Shown: piece after piece, positions 43,103-51,033 of the stretch
Position numbering within the stretch: the stretch's first letter is position 1
Layout: the number at the start of each line of letters is the position of its first letter
DNA from: Kutzneria buriramensis
GTDB lineage: Bacteria > Actinomycetota > Actinomycetes > Mycobacteriales > Pseudonocardiaceae
NCBI RefSeq assembly: GCF_003387475.1
Contig: NZ_QUNO01000002.1
Coordinates: forward strand, 682,001-746,000
Length of the DNA stretch: 64,000 nucleotides
Direction of reading: 5' to 3'
Notes under the pieces: model-generated
Told to the model about the DNA's origin: nothing
What the model saw: only the letters and a program-made list of their open reading frames with translations
The model's database searches: none
Program-made: the position numbers and the translations under genes

Positions 43103-45180
43103 TGGTCGATTTTATCCCACTGCGCCTGGAAGAAGTGCATGCCGCCGTCCGAATCGCCGACCACCACAACGTCCCCGTCGCCGGCGACCGCGAGGCACCG
43201 GCCGTCCGCCGGCAGCCGAACCGCAGTGATCTCACGGCCGGAGCTCAACCGGTGCGCGAACACCTCCCGGTCACCCAGCCGGATCAACAGGTTCCGGTCC
43301 GGGACGAGGCGAATCGCCCGCGAGCGCGGAAGTTGGAGCCGGAGCAGGAGGACGTCCTCATCGGGGTCGATGCCCCAGACGCCGCTCACCAGCTCGTCGT
43401 GGTGGACGAACAACAGGGTGCCGTCCAGGGTCTCGACGCACGGGAGGTCGCTGCCCTTCGGCAGTGGCAACTCCTGGTGGGTCTCGCCGGTCGCGGCGTC
43501 CAGCACGGCGAGGGAGGTGACGTCGCCGACCTCGCGGGTAGTCACGATGGCACCGTCGGCCAGCTGGACGACCCAGCCGTACACGCCCCACGTGAGCTCG
43601 GCGGTGATCCGGCCGTGCAGGGTCCACACGAGCTCGCCACTGACAAGATCCCAGCACTGCAAGGCACGTACGCCCAGGACGCTGACGGGGGCGCCGCCGA
43701 CGAGGGAATGCTCCTTCCGTAACAGACAAGGCACCAGGGCGTAGCGGCCGGCGATCAACGGGTGGAAGTTGCCGCCACCGCCGAACTCGCCGACGAGCGG
43801 CCGCCGGGAACCGTCCAGGGACCAGACCTCGGGCGCGCTGTCGTAGAGCACGACGAGCAGCGACTGGTCGTCGATCACGGCCAGCGAGACGATGCCGTCG
43901 ACGGGAGCCAGAATGCGCTGATCCCCGTTTCGGGACACCAGATGCAGCCTTCTACGCTCGGCGACGACCAACAGCCCCGACGGCATGAACACGGGCTCAC
44001 AAGGCACGTCATGACTCTCGACGGTGGCCAGCAGGGTGCCGGATCCGACGTCCCACAGCAGAACCTCGCCGGTGAGGCCGACGCTCGCGGCCAGCGTGCC
44101 GTCGCCGGACACGACGAGGTCCGTGACGGAACCCCTGTGCCGCCCCGAATCCCGTTCGTCGCCGCCAAGGGCCGGCCACAGCTTCAGCGAACCGGGCTCG
44201 TGGGCGGTGACCAACTGCCCATCGGGCAGATACGCCATGTCGACGACGCTGCCGTCGACGACGGCGAAGGTGGCCAGGGACTCCCCATCGGGACGGCTGA
44301 CCCGAGCGCCGTGCATCGACCCGGCGGCAACGAAGTCGCGGAAGGTGGCAAGTGTGCGGATGTATCCCTGCCGGGGGAAACGCGCCACCTCGGAGCCGGA
44401 GGAAAGATCCCACCGGATGATCTCGTGGGCCGCGGTGTACAGCGACGAGTCGTCGAAGTGCAGCGCGGTCGGGGCCTCCTGGTGTCCTCGACCGGTTTCG
44501 TTGGCACCACAAAGGATCCACGTGTCGCCCAGCCACTCGAGGTCCGGCATCTCGCGAATGAACTGGTCGGTCCCGTACAGCTCGCGGGACAGGCGCAGAC
44601 CGTCGAGATCCCACAGCAGCACCTGATTGTCCCGGCCGGCGGAGGCGGCGGTCATCCCGTCCGGGCTGACCGCCACGTGGTCCACACTGGACACATGCGA
44701 GTCGAAGACCGCAAGGCACGTGCCGTCCGAAAGGTCCCACACCCGCACGGTCCGGTCCTCGCCACCGGAAACCGCCCGCAGCCCCTGGCCGGCGACCTCA
44801 CGAACGTAGCCACTGTGCCCGGCCAGCACGAAGACGGTCCGCCAACTCCTCGTGTCCCACACGCGAATCGTCTCGTCGTCGGACGCCGACAGCAGCAGCC
44901 GACCGGCGTCGGCGAGCGCCAGACTGTTGACGGGACCGGAATGTCCGACCAGCCGGTCGATGGCGCGCCCCTCCCCCAGCGACACCAGGTACAGCGTGCC
45001 GTCGTTCTCGGCGCTCACAACGCACGTGTCGCCGTCGGGCAGCACGACGATGCTGTGCAGGCCGCCGTCGGGCAGCGGCAGGGTGAAGGTCTCCGTCAGT
45101 CGCGGCGTTGGAGCCGTACCGATCCTGTGCAACGCCACGCGGGCATTGTCCCGGCGACGCAGCGGCCGGGACATACGCAC
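43099..45180 (-). CDS. WD40-repeat protein, probable double beta-propeller
   Basis: The protein is 693 residues (or 691 from a second ATG) with no signal peptide and no catalytic domain. The N-terminal half has clear WD repeats (RLVGHSGPVNSLAL..SASDDETIRVWD, VLAGHSGYVREV..GGEDRTVRVWD, FDSHVSSVDHVAV..LLWD), and later blades are weaker up to the end, enough for about 12-14 blades. Bacterial WD40 proteins of this kind are scaffolds or sensors; many have a kinase or NACHT domain attached, which is absent here. It is coupled to the methyltransferase gene. The partner relationship is the only clue to function. Confidence 0.8.
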   Translation of the reverse strand: MRMSRPLRRRDNARVALHRIGTAPTPRLTETFTLPLPDGGLHSIVVLPDGDTCVVSAENDGTLYLVSLGEGRAIDRLVGHSGPVNSLALADAGRLLLSASDDETIRVWDTRSWRTVFVLAGHSGYVREVAGQGLRAVSGGEDRTVRVWDLSDGTCLAVFDSHVSSVDHVAVSPDGMTAASAGRDNQVLLWDLDGLRLSRELYGTDQFIREMPDLEWLGDTWILCGANETGRGHQEAPTALHFDDSSLYTAAHEIIRWDLSSGSEVARFPRQGYIRTLATFRDFVAAGSMHGARVSRPDGESLATFAVVDGSVVDMAYLPDGQLVTAHEPGSLKLWPALGGDERDSGRHRGSVTDLVVSGDGTLAASVGLTGEVLLWDVGSGTLLATVESHDVPCEPVFMPSGLLVVAERRRLHLVSRNGDQRILAPVDGIVSLAVIDDQSLLVVLYDSAPEVWSLDGSRRPLVGEFGGGGNFHPLIAGRYALVPCLLRKEHSLVGGAPVSVLGVRALQCWDLVSGELVWTLHGRITAELTWGVYGWVVQLADGAIVTTREVGDVTSLAVLDAATGETHQELPLPKGSDLPCVETLDGTLLFVHHDELVSGVWGIDPDEDVLLLRLQLPRSRAIRLVPDRNLLIRLGDREVFAHRLSSGREITAVRLPADGRCLAVAGDGDVVVVGDSDGGMHFFQAQWDKIDQ

Positions 45181-45196
45181 AACTGCGTAGTTGACG

Positions 45197-45994
45197 TCAG
45201 TTGGCGGTGAGCGCGTTGACGGTCAGCCGCCCGCCGTCGGTGGGCGAGTTGTCGGCCGGCGTCTGCTGGTAGTCACCGACCTGGAACCGCACGTCCTTGC
45301 CCTTGAACGACGCGTTCAGCGGCACGGTCTGCCTGCCGGTCTGGCCGCCGGAGGTGGCGGTCACGGTGAAGCCGGCGGCGTTCTCGGTGATCGTGTACGA
45401 GAAAGCCGCGTTCATCGGCACGTTCGTCAGCACGGTCGAGGTGTCGCTGCCGGGCACGGTCGGATTCTTGCGTACGGTCAGCGTGACGCGGCCGGAATTG
45501 GCGGCGTCGGCGGAGGTGTGCCGGTAGTGCAGCATCAGCAGCGGCACGGACGAGATCGGGCCGCCGCCGTGGATCTGGCCGATGATGATGTCCTGCGCGC
45601 TGGGCAGCTGCTGCATGACCATGGTGGCGGTCATGGTGTGCGCGCCGGAGCCGGCGCTGAAGTCGTTGGTGCTGACCAGTTCCGTGCGCGGGTGCGGCGA
45701 GTGCGGCGTGTGCGCGCCCTTGGTCGGCGCGAAGAAGGTCAGGCTGCCGTCGGCGTTCCGCGTCAGCCACGGCGCGGTGATCTTCGCCGGGCTGACGGTC
45801 GACGCCGCGCCGCTCTGCTGGCCGGCGGAGTCGACCGGCAGCGTCAGCGTGAAACCCGACAGCGACACCCCGGCCGCCGCCGAAGCCGGGCCCTGCGCCG
45901 CCGAGATCCCCCACGCGCCGGCCCCGACCACCGCCGTCGCGGCCACGGCCGCGATCAGCGCCCGTCGACGACCGACCGGCATTCGTCCAAGCAT
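45197..45994 (-). CDS. Secreted PL7 alginate lyase-like polysaccharide lyase
   Basis: A 265-residue beta-jelly-roll protein with a signal sequence (ALIAAVAATAVVGAGAWGI, after a basic GRRR). PL7 motifs are present: HPRTELVS (R-x-E-L), IIIGQIHG (Q-I-H, catalytic His) and a C-terminal VRFQVGDYQQ in place of YFKxGxYxQ (the catalytic Tyr is kept). It cleaves polyuronate such as alginate, or a related plant or fungal polymer, outside the cell. It is divergent from the GH28 gene, with LacI-type sites between them. Confidence 0.85.
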   Translation of the reverse strand: MLGRMPVGRRRALIAAVAATAVVGAGAWGISAAQGPASAAAGVSLSGFTLTLPVDSAGQQSGAASTVSPAKITAPWLTRNADGSLTFFAPTKGAHTPHSPHPRTELVSTNDFSAGSGAHTMTATMVMQQLPSAQDIIIGQIHGGGPISSVPLLMLHYRHTSADAANSGRVTLTVRKNPTVPGSDTSTVLTNVPMNAAFSYTITENAAGFTVTATSGGQTGRQTVPLNASFKGKDVRFQVGDYQQTPADNSPTDGGRLTVNALTAN

Positions 45995-46106
45995 GTGAAC
46001 CGCCTTTCACCCTGGTACGAGCAGGTGCGACGCGCTGTGGCCGCAACCGGTTCAGGCCCTGTCACGGATATGAACAACCGCTTGCAAACGGCCTATTGAA
46101 ACACGA

Positions 46107-46120
46107 TGTAAACGTTTGTA
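46107..46120. promoter_or_regulatory. LacI-family operator between PL7 and GH28 genes
   Basis: TGTAAACGTTTGTA is a near-perfect palindrome of the LacI/GalR operator type (TGnAARCGnTTnCA with central CG). It lies 12 bases upstream of the GH28 ATG. Further LacI-like half-sites are TTGCAAACGG (46082-46091) and the palindrome AACCGGTT (46045-46052). A local or distant LacI repressor could thus control both secreted enzymes. Confidence 0.65.
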
Positions 46121-46131
46121 GCCTGCGTCAC

Positions 46132-47685
46132 ATGGACCGGGTGAGTCGTCGTCGCATCGTCACGCTGGGGGCCGCCGGCGCGGCCGGGATGGCCCTGCCG
46201 CTGGCCGGCACCGCATCCGCGGAACCGGCCAGGCCGTCGGGAAAGCTGTTCGACGTCAAGGAGTTCGGCGCCCGCGGCGACGGGGTCACGATCGACACCG
46301 CGGCGATCAACCGCGCCGTCGACGCGGCATCGGCGCACGGCGGCACGGTGTTCTTCCCGGCCGGCACGTACGCCAGCTACTCCGTCCACCTCAAGAGCAA
46401 CGTGGCCCTCTACCTGGGATTCAACGCCACACTGCTGGCCGCGGCGCCGGCGAACGGCCAGGGGTACGACCCGGCCGAACAGCCCGGCGCCGGCAACAAC
46501 TACCAGGACTTCGGGCACAGCCACTGGCACAACAGCCTGATCTGGGGCGAGAACCTGGTCAACGTGACCATCGGCGGCCCCGGCACGATCGACGGCAAGG
46601 GCCTGGTCAGCGGCGGCAGTCAGGAGTCGGCGCCGTTGCAGGGCAACAAGGCCATCGCGCTCAAGCTGTGCCGCAACGTGGTGATCCGGGACGTCACCAT
46701 GGTCAACGGCGGGCACTTCTGCGTGCTGCCGACCGGCGTGGACAACTTCCGCATCGACAACGTGGTGATCGACACCAACCGCGACGGCATCGACATCGAC
46801 TGCTGCAAGAACGTCCGGATCTCCAACACCACGGTCAACTCGCCCAACGACGACGCCATCGTGCTCAAGAGCTCCTACGCGCTGGGCACGGTCCGCGACA
46901 CCGAGAACGTCACCATCGACAACTGCCTGGTCAGCGGCTACGACCTGGGCACGCTGGTGGACGGCACGTTCAAGACGGCCGCCTTCGGCCGCACCGGGCG
47001 CATCAAGTGCGGCACCGAGTCCAACGGCGGCTTCAAGAACATCGCCATCTCCAACGTCGTCTTCGAGTACTGCCGGGGCCTGGCGTTCGAGACGGTGGAC
47101 GGCGGCGGCCTCGAGGACATCACCGTCAGCAACATCACCATGCGCAACGTGCAGATGCCGATCTTCTTCCGGCTCGGCTCCCGCATGCGCGGCCCGGCCG
47201 GGCTGCCCATCGGCACGCTGCGCCGGGTCAGCATCGCCAACGTCATCGCGCACAACGCCGACCCGCGCTACCCGTCGGCGATCGCCGGCATTCCCGGCCA
47301 CCGGATCGAGGACGTGCGGATCAGCAACGTGCGCCACCACATGGTCGGCGGGCTGTCCATGACCGGCGTCCCGGAGAACCCGCCGGAGAACGAGAACGCC
47401 TACCCGGAGCCGAGCATGTTCGGCACGCTGCCGGCGTACGGCTTCTTCATCCGGCACGTCGACGGCCTCACGCTGGACAACGTCGAGGTGCGGTACGAGC
47501 AGGTCGACACCCGGCCGGCGTTCGCGCTGCGCGACGTCGTCGACGCCGACTTCCACCACGTCAAGGCGGACAAGGCGCCGACCGCGCCGACGTTCGTGCT
47601 CGACGACGTGACCGACTTCCGGGTCACCACCAGTCGACCGGTGGCGGACACGGTGATCGACCAGACCGGTCACTCTGAGCTCTGA
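46132..47685 (+). CDS. Secreted GH28-family glycoside hydrolase (polygalacturonase-like)
   Basis: The 517-residue right-handed beta-helix enzyme has a Tat-like signal (SRRRIVTLGAAGAAG, cut near ASAEP) and DVKEFGARGDGVTIDTAAIN (typical pectinase start). Catalytic carboxylates lie in NRDGIDID and PNDDAIVLKS, and RIKCGTESNGG stands near the active site. It should hydrolyse galacturonan or a substituted derivative. The ATG at 46132 is the first start consistent with the signal; an ATG 12 codons upstream overlaps the operator. No leader ribosome site is strong. Confidence 0.85.
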   Translation: MDRVSRRRIVTLGAAGAAGMALPLAGTASAEPARPSGKLFDVKEFGARGDGVTIDTAAINRAVDAASAHGGTVFFPAGTYASYSVHLKSNVALYLGFNATLLAAAPANGQGYDPAEQPGAGNNYQDFGHSHWHNSLIWGENLVNVTIGGPGTIDGKGLVSGGSQESAPLQGNKAIALKLCRNVVIRDVTMVNGGHFCVLPTGVDNFRIDNVVIDTNRDGIDIDCCKNVRISNTTVNSPNDDAIVLKSSYALGTVRDTENVTIDNCLVSGYDLGTLVDGTFKTAAFGRTGRIKCGTESNGGFKNIAISNVVFEYCRGLAFETVDGGGLEDITVSNITMRNVQMPIFFRLGSRMRGPAGLPIGTLRRVSIANVIAHNADPRYPSAIAGIPGHRIEDVRISNVRHHMVGGLSMTGVPENPPENENAYPEPSMFGTLPAYGFFIRHVDGLTLDNVEVRYEQVDTRPAFALRDVVDADFHHVKADKAPTAPTFVLDDVTDFRVTTSRPVADTVIDQTGHSEL

Positions 47686-47735
47686 CAGCGCTGTCACCAG
47701 GCGATACAGCCGGTCACGGCCTATCGTGACCGGCT

Positions 47736-48803
47736 GTGGACCTTCCAGTGATGCCGCCGGTGCGCCCGATGCTCGCCAAGGCCGTGCACGAGGTGCCGGT
47801 CGCCGACGGACTGCTGTACGAGCCGAAGTGGGACGGGTTCCGGTGCATCGTCTTCCGCGACGGTGACGAGGTGGAGCTCGGCTCCCGCAACGACCGGCCG
47901 CTGACCCGGTACTTTCCCGAGCTGGTCGACCTCCTGCTGGAGGTGCTGCCGCCGCGGTGCGTGGTGGACGGCGAGATCATCGTGGTCACCGGCGACGGGC
48001 TGGACTTCGACACGCTCCAGAACCGGCTGCACCCGGCGGCGTCGCGCGTGCGCAAGCTGGCGGTGGAGACGCCCGCCAGCTTTGTCGCCTTCGACCTGCT
48101 CGCGCTCGGTGACGACAACCTGATGGACGAGCCGTTCACGCGGCGACGGGAGCTGCTGGAGAGCGTGATCGGCGGCGACCTCGCCCGGATCCACATCACG
48201 CCGCTGACGCGGGACGCGGCCGTGGCGGCCGACTGGTTCACCCGGTTCGAGGGCGCCGGCTTCGACGGCGTCATGGCCAAGCCCGGCGACCTGCCGTACG
48301 AGCAGGACAAGCGGGTGATGTGGAAGGTCAAGCACGAGCGGACGGCCGACTGCGTGGTGGCCGGTTTCCGCTGGCACAAGGACGGCAACGGCGTCGGGTC
48401 GCTGCTGCTCGGCCTGTACGACGACGAGGGCACCCTGCACCACGTCGGCGTGGCCAGCAGCATGACCGCCGCCCGACGCAAGGAGCTGGTGGACGAGCTC
48501 GCGCCGTTGCGGGAGAACGCCTTGGAGACGCATCCGTGGCGGCGGTGGGCGGAGGCGCAGGCCGATGCCGGCGGACGGATGCCCGGCGGGCAGAGCCGGT
48601 GGAGCGCGGGCAAGGACCTGAGCTGGGAGCCGCTGCGGCCGGAGCTGGTGGCCGAGGTGCGGTACGAGCACGTGATGGCCGGGCGGCTGCGGCACGGCGG
48701 GCGGCTCGTGCGGTTCCGGCCGGACCGCACGCCCGAGTCGTGCACGTACGGGCAGTTGGACCAGGTGGCGCCGGCGGAGCTGAAGGCGATCTTCGGGTCA
48801 TGA
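47736..48803 (+). CDS. ligC: ATP-dependent DNA ligase LigC
   Basis: The 355-residue small ATP ligase has the adenylation motif I EPKWDGFR (Lys31), motif III FVAFDLLAL, motif IV GFDGVMAKP and motif V VMWKVKHER, followed by an OB-fold domain. It joins DNA nicks and acts in short-patch repair, like Rv3731 of Mycobacterium tuberculosis. GTG start at 47736. It overlaps the polymerase-domain gene by 4 bp (ATGA), forming a repair operon. Confidence 0.95.
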   Translation: MDLPVMPPVRPMLAKAVHEVPVADGLLYEPKWDGFRCIVFRDGDEVELGSRNDRPLTRYFPELVDLLLEVLPPRCVVDGEIIVVTGDGLDFDTLQNRLHPAASRVRKLAVETPASFVAFDLLALGDDNLMDEPFTRRRELLESVIGGDLARIHITPLTRDAAVAADWFTRFEGAGFDGVMAKPGDLPYEQDKRVMWKVKHERTADCVVAGFRWHKDGNGVGSLLLGLYDDEGTLHHVGVASSMTAARRKELVDELAPLRENALETHPWRRWAEAQADAGGRMPGGQSRWSAGKDLSWEPLRPELVAEVRYEHVMAGRLRHGGRLVRFRPDRTPESCTYGQLDQVAPAELKAIFGS

Positions 48804-49786
48804 TCGTCGAGGGGGTGGAGATCACCCATCCGGAGAAGGTGTTCTTCGGCAAGATCGGGGCGACCAAGCTGGACCTGGTGCGGTACTACCAGGCCGTCGC
48901 CGAGCCGTTCCTGGCGACCGTGCGCGGGCGGCCGCTGCTGATGGAGCGCTATCCGGAGGGCGCCGGCGGGAAGTCGTTCTTCCAGAAGCGGGTGCCCAAG
49001 TCCGCGCCGTCGTGGCTCCAGACGACGGTCGTGTCGACGCCGAACGGCACCACCAGCGACGCCCTGGTGGCCGCCGACCTGGCGCACGTGCTGTGGGCCG
49101 TGAACATGGGCTGCCTGGGCTTTCACGTGTGGCCCATCCATGCCGCCAATCCGTCGGTGACCGATGAGCTGCGCATCGACCTCGATCCGTCGCCGGGGAT
49201 CGCCTTCCCGCAGATCGTCGAGGCGGCGCTACTGGTGCGGGATTTCCTTGCAGAGGACGGCATCAAGGCGTACGTGAAGACCACCGGTTCGCGTGGCCTG
49301 CACATCTACGTGCGGCTCGCGGAGCGCTGGGACGGCTACCAGGTGCGGGCCGGCGCCGTGGCGCTGGCCCGGGAACTCGAGCGCCGGCACCCCGCGCTGA
49401 TCACCGCCAAGTGGTGGAAGGAGGAGCGCGGGCAGCGGGTGTTCGTCGACTTCAACCAGAACGCCCCGCACAAGACCGTCTTCGGCGCCTGGTGCGCGCG
49501 GCCGCGGGTCGGCGGGCAGGTGTCGATGCCGATCGGGTGGGACCGGCTGGAGACCGTCGATCCGGATGCCCTGACCATCCAGACGGTGCCATCACTGGTG
49601 GCGGAGCAGGGCGACGCCTGGGCGGGGATGAACTCCGAGCCGCAGTCCCTGGAGCCGCTGCTGGCGCGGTCGGAACGGGACATGGCCGCCGGGCTGATGG
49701 ATGCCCCGTGGCCGCCGGTGTACCCGAAGATGCCGAACGAGCCGCCGAGGGTTGCGCCGAGCCGGGCCCGTCCGATCGAGAGCTGA
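48800..49786 (+). CDS. LigD-type primase-polymerase (PolDom)
   Basis: The 328-residue stand-alone archaeo-eukaryotic primase-polymerase has the metal-binding Asp pair in RIDLDPSPG (Asp127, Asp129), the TGSRGLHIYV motif (nucleotide binding) and FVDFNQN with the third carboxylate. Such PolDom proteins fill short gaps, add ribonucleotides and pair with LigC (as Rv3730c with Rv3731). It is translationally coupled to ligC. Start ATG 48800 overlaps the ligC stop. Confidence 0.95.
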   Translation: MIVEGVEITHPEKVFFGKIGATKLDLVRYYQAVAEPFLATVRGRPLLMERYPEGAGGKSFFQKRVPKSAPSWLQTTVVSTPNGTTSDALVAADLAHVLWAVNMGCLGFHVWPIHAANPSVTDELRIDLDPSPGIAFPQIVEAALLVRDFLAEDGIKAYVKTTGSRGLHIYVRLAERWDGYQVRAGAVALARELERRHPALITAKWWKEERGQRVFVDFNQNAPHKTVFGAWCARPRVGGQVSMPIGWDRLETVDPDALTIQTVPSLVAEQGDAWAGMNSEPQSLEPLLARSERDMAAGLMDAPWPPVYPKMPNEPPRVAPSRARPIES

Positions 49787-49874
49787 GAACCTCCTGCCTG
49801 CCAACGGGTTCTCGCTCGATGGGGCAGACCCTGGCGGCGGCCGTGGACGCAACTCCCTGTGACGCTTGAACATT

Positions 49875-49912
49875 GTGATCAGGCCGCGCACTCAGCGCGG
49901 CGATCTGATCAC
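49875..49912 (+). promoter_or_regulatory. Strong stem-loop directly upstream of the Shine-Dalgarno of the propeller gene
   Basis: GTGATCAG (49875-49882) pairs with CTGATCAC (49905-49912) and GCCGCGC (49883-49889) with GCGCGGC (49895-49901), leaving an ACTCA loop and a GAT bulge. The hairpin has 15 bp and ends two bases before GGGGAG (49914-49919), which serves the GTG at 49929. It may be an RNA element controlling stability or translation, or an operator palindrome. Confidence 0.6.
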
Positions 49913-49928
49913 TGGGGAGAAGCGACAC

Positions 49929-50900
49929 GTGTTGAGCAAGAAGACAATCCTCGGAGCCGTGCCCATCGCGGCCGTCGCCGTCGCCGCGTTGATCGGCCCC
50001 GCGACGGCCTCGGCGGCGGTTCAGCCGGCCGCCGCGGCGGTCGTCGCCCCGCACTGGACCACGCAGGCGACCTTCGGTGGCGGCAGCAGTTCCGGGCCCA
50101 GCCTGGCGTCGCTCAACGGTCGGTTGTATGCAGCGTGGAAGGGCGCGGACGGCGATCAGCGCCTGTTCTACTCGTCCACCGGCGACGGCGTGAACTGGAC
50201 CACGCAGGCGACTTTCGGTGGCGGCAGCAGCACCAGCCCGACGCTTGCGGTGTTCGGCAACCGGCTGTTCGCAGCGTGGAAGGGCGCGGGCTCTGACCAG
50301 CGGCTGTTCTACTCGTCGACCAGCGACGGCGTGAACTGGACCACCCAGGCGGGCTTCGGCGGCGGCAGCAGCGACAGCCCGGCACTGGCGTCCTCCAACG
50401 GGATTCTTTACGCCGCTTGGAAAGGCGCCGGCAGCGACTCGCGACTGTTCACGGCCTCGACCGCTGACGGCGTGAACTGGTCCGGGCAGGCGCAGTTCGG
50501 CGGCGGCACCAGCGCGGCGCCGAGTCTGACCGCCCTCGGCGGTCGGGTTTACGCCGCGTGGAAGGGCGCGGGCACCGATGAGCAGCTGTACACGGCGTCC
50601 TCGTCCGACGGCGCCAACTGGACCGGTCAATCGATCATCCCTGGCGCATCCAGCACGTCGCCGGGGCTGGCCTCGTTGAACGGCCGGGTCTACGCGGTGT
50701 GGAAGGGCGCGGACAGCGACGAGCACCTGTACACGGCCTCGTCGTTCGACGGCGTGAACTGGACCGCTCAGGCACAGTTCGGCGGTGGCAGCAGCGACAG
50801 CCCGTCGGCCACCGCGTTCGCCGGCCAGCTCTACGCGGCATGGAAGGGCGGGGACACCGACCAGCGCCTCTTCTACGCGTCGTCACCGAACGGCAGCTGA
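49929..50900 (+). CDS. Secreted six-repeat beta-propeller (lectin-like)
   Basis: A 323-residue protein with a signal peptide (about 1-31, VPIAAVAVAALIGPATASA) and six tandem repeats of about 47 residues from residue ~42 to the end. Each follows NWTTQA.FGGGSS.SP.LA, with RLYAAWKGA.SDQ.LFYSS, then DGV. Repeats of this length and design form a six-bladed propeller of the fungal/bacterial fucose-lectin or PLL type; ligand binding would be extracellular. The repeats are so alike that recent duplication or strong selection is likely. GTG start with GGGGAG upstream. Confidence 0.8.
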   Translation: MLSKKTILGAVPIAAVAVAALIGPATASAAVQPAAAAVVAPHWTTQATFGGGSSSGPSLASLNGRLYAAWKGADGDQRLFYSSTGDGVNWTTQATFGGGSSTSPTLAVFGNRLFAAWKGAGSDQRLFYSSTSDGVNWTTQAGFGGGSSDSPALASSNGILYAAWKGAGSDSRLFTASTADGVNWSGQAQFGGGTSAAPSLTALGGRVYAAWKGAGTDEQLYTASSSDGANWTGQSIIPGASSTSPGLASLNGRVYAVWKGADSDEHLYTASSFDGVNWTAQAQFGGGSSDSPSATAFAGQLYAAWKGGDTDQRLFYASSPNGS

Positions 50901-50923
50901 TCACTTCGAGCTGGGCCCCTCAT

Positions 50924-50976
50924 GCAGGGAAGGACGCCTTACCCGCGTTGAACGAGGGTAAGGCGTCCTTCCCTGC
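50924..50976 (+). terminator. Terminator with 21-bp perfect stem and GTTGAA loop
   Basis: GCAGGGAAGGACGCCTTACC+C (50924-50944) and its exact complement (50956-50976) enclose the loop GCGTTGAACGA. It follows the propeller gene by 23 bases. The GCAGGG stem start and GTTGAA loop recur in the hairpin at 34681, so both belong to one dispersed terminator family. Confidence 0.9.
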
Positions 50977-50986
50977 GTCAGAACCT

Positions 50987-51032
50987 GCCTGAAACCTACA
51001 TTCGGTGTGTCTGTGAGCGCGACTCGCGGGGG
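50987..51032 (+). repeat. Dispersed 46-bp repeat, copy 3
   Basis: An intact copy, 44 of 46 positions as in copy 2 by eye. It ends 1 base before the stop codon of the minus-strand PI-PLC gene (51034). On its 5' side a terminator hairpin separates it from the propeller gene. Confidence 0.85.
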
Positions 51033-51033
51033 T

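Noticed and set aside
42249-43235. Long minus-strand frame spanning the methyltransferase and the phosphotransferase start
   Set aside because: Out of frame with both; the SAM motif and the phosphotransferase motifs lie in other frames.
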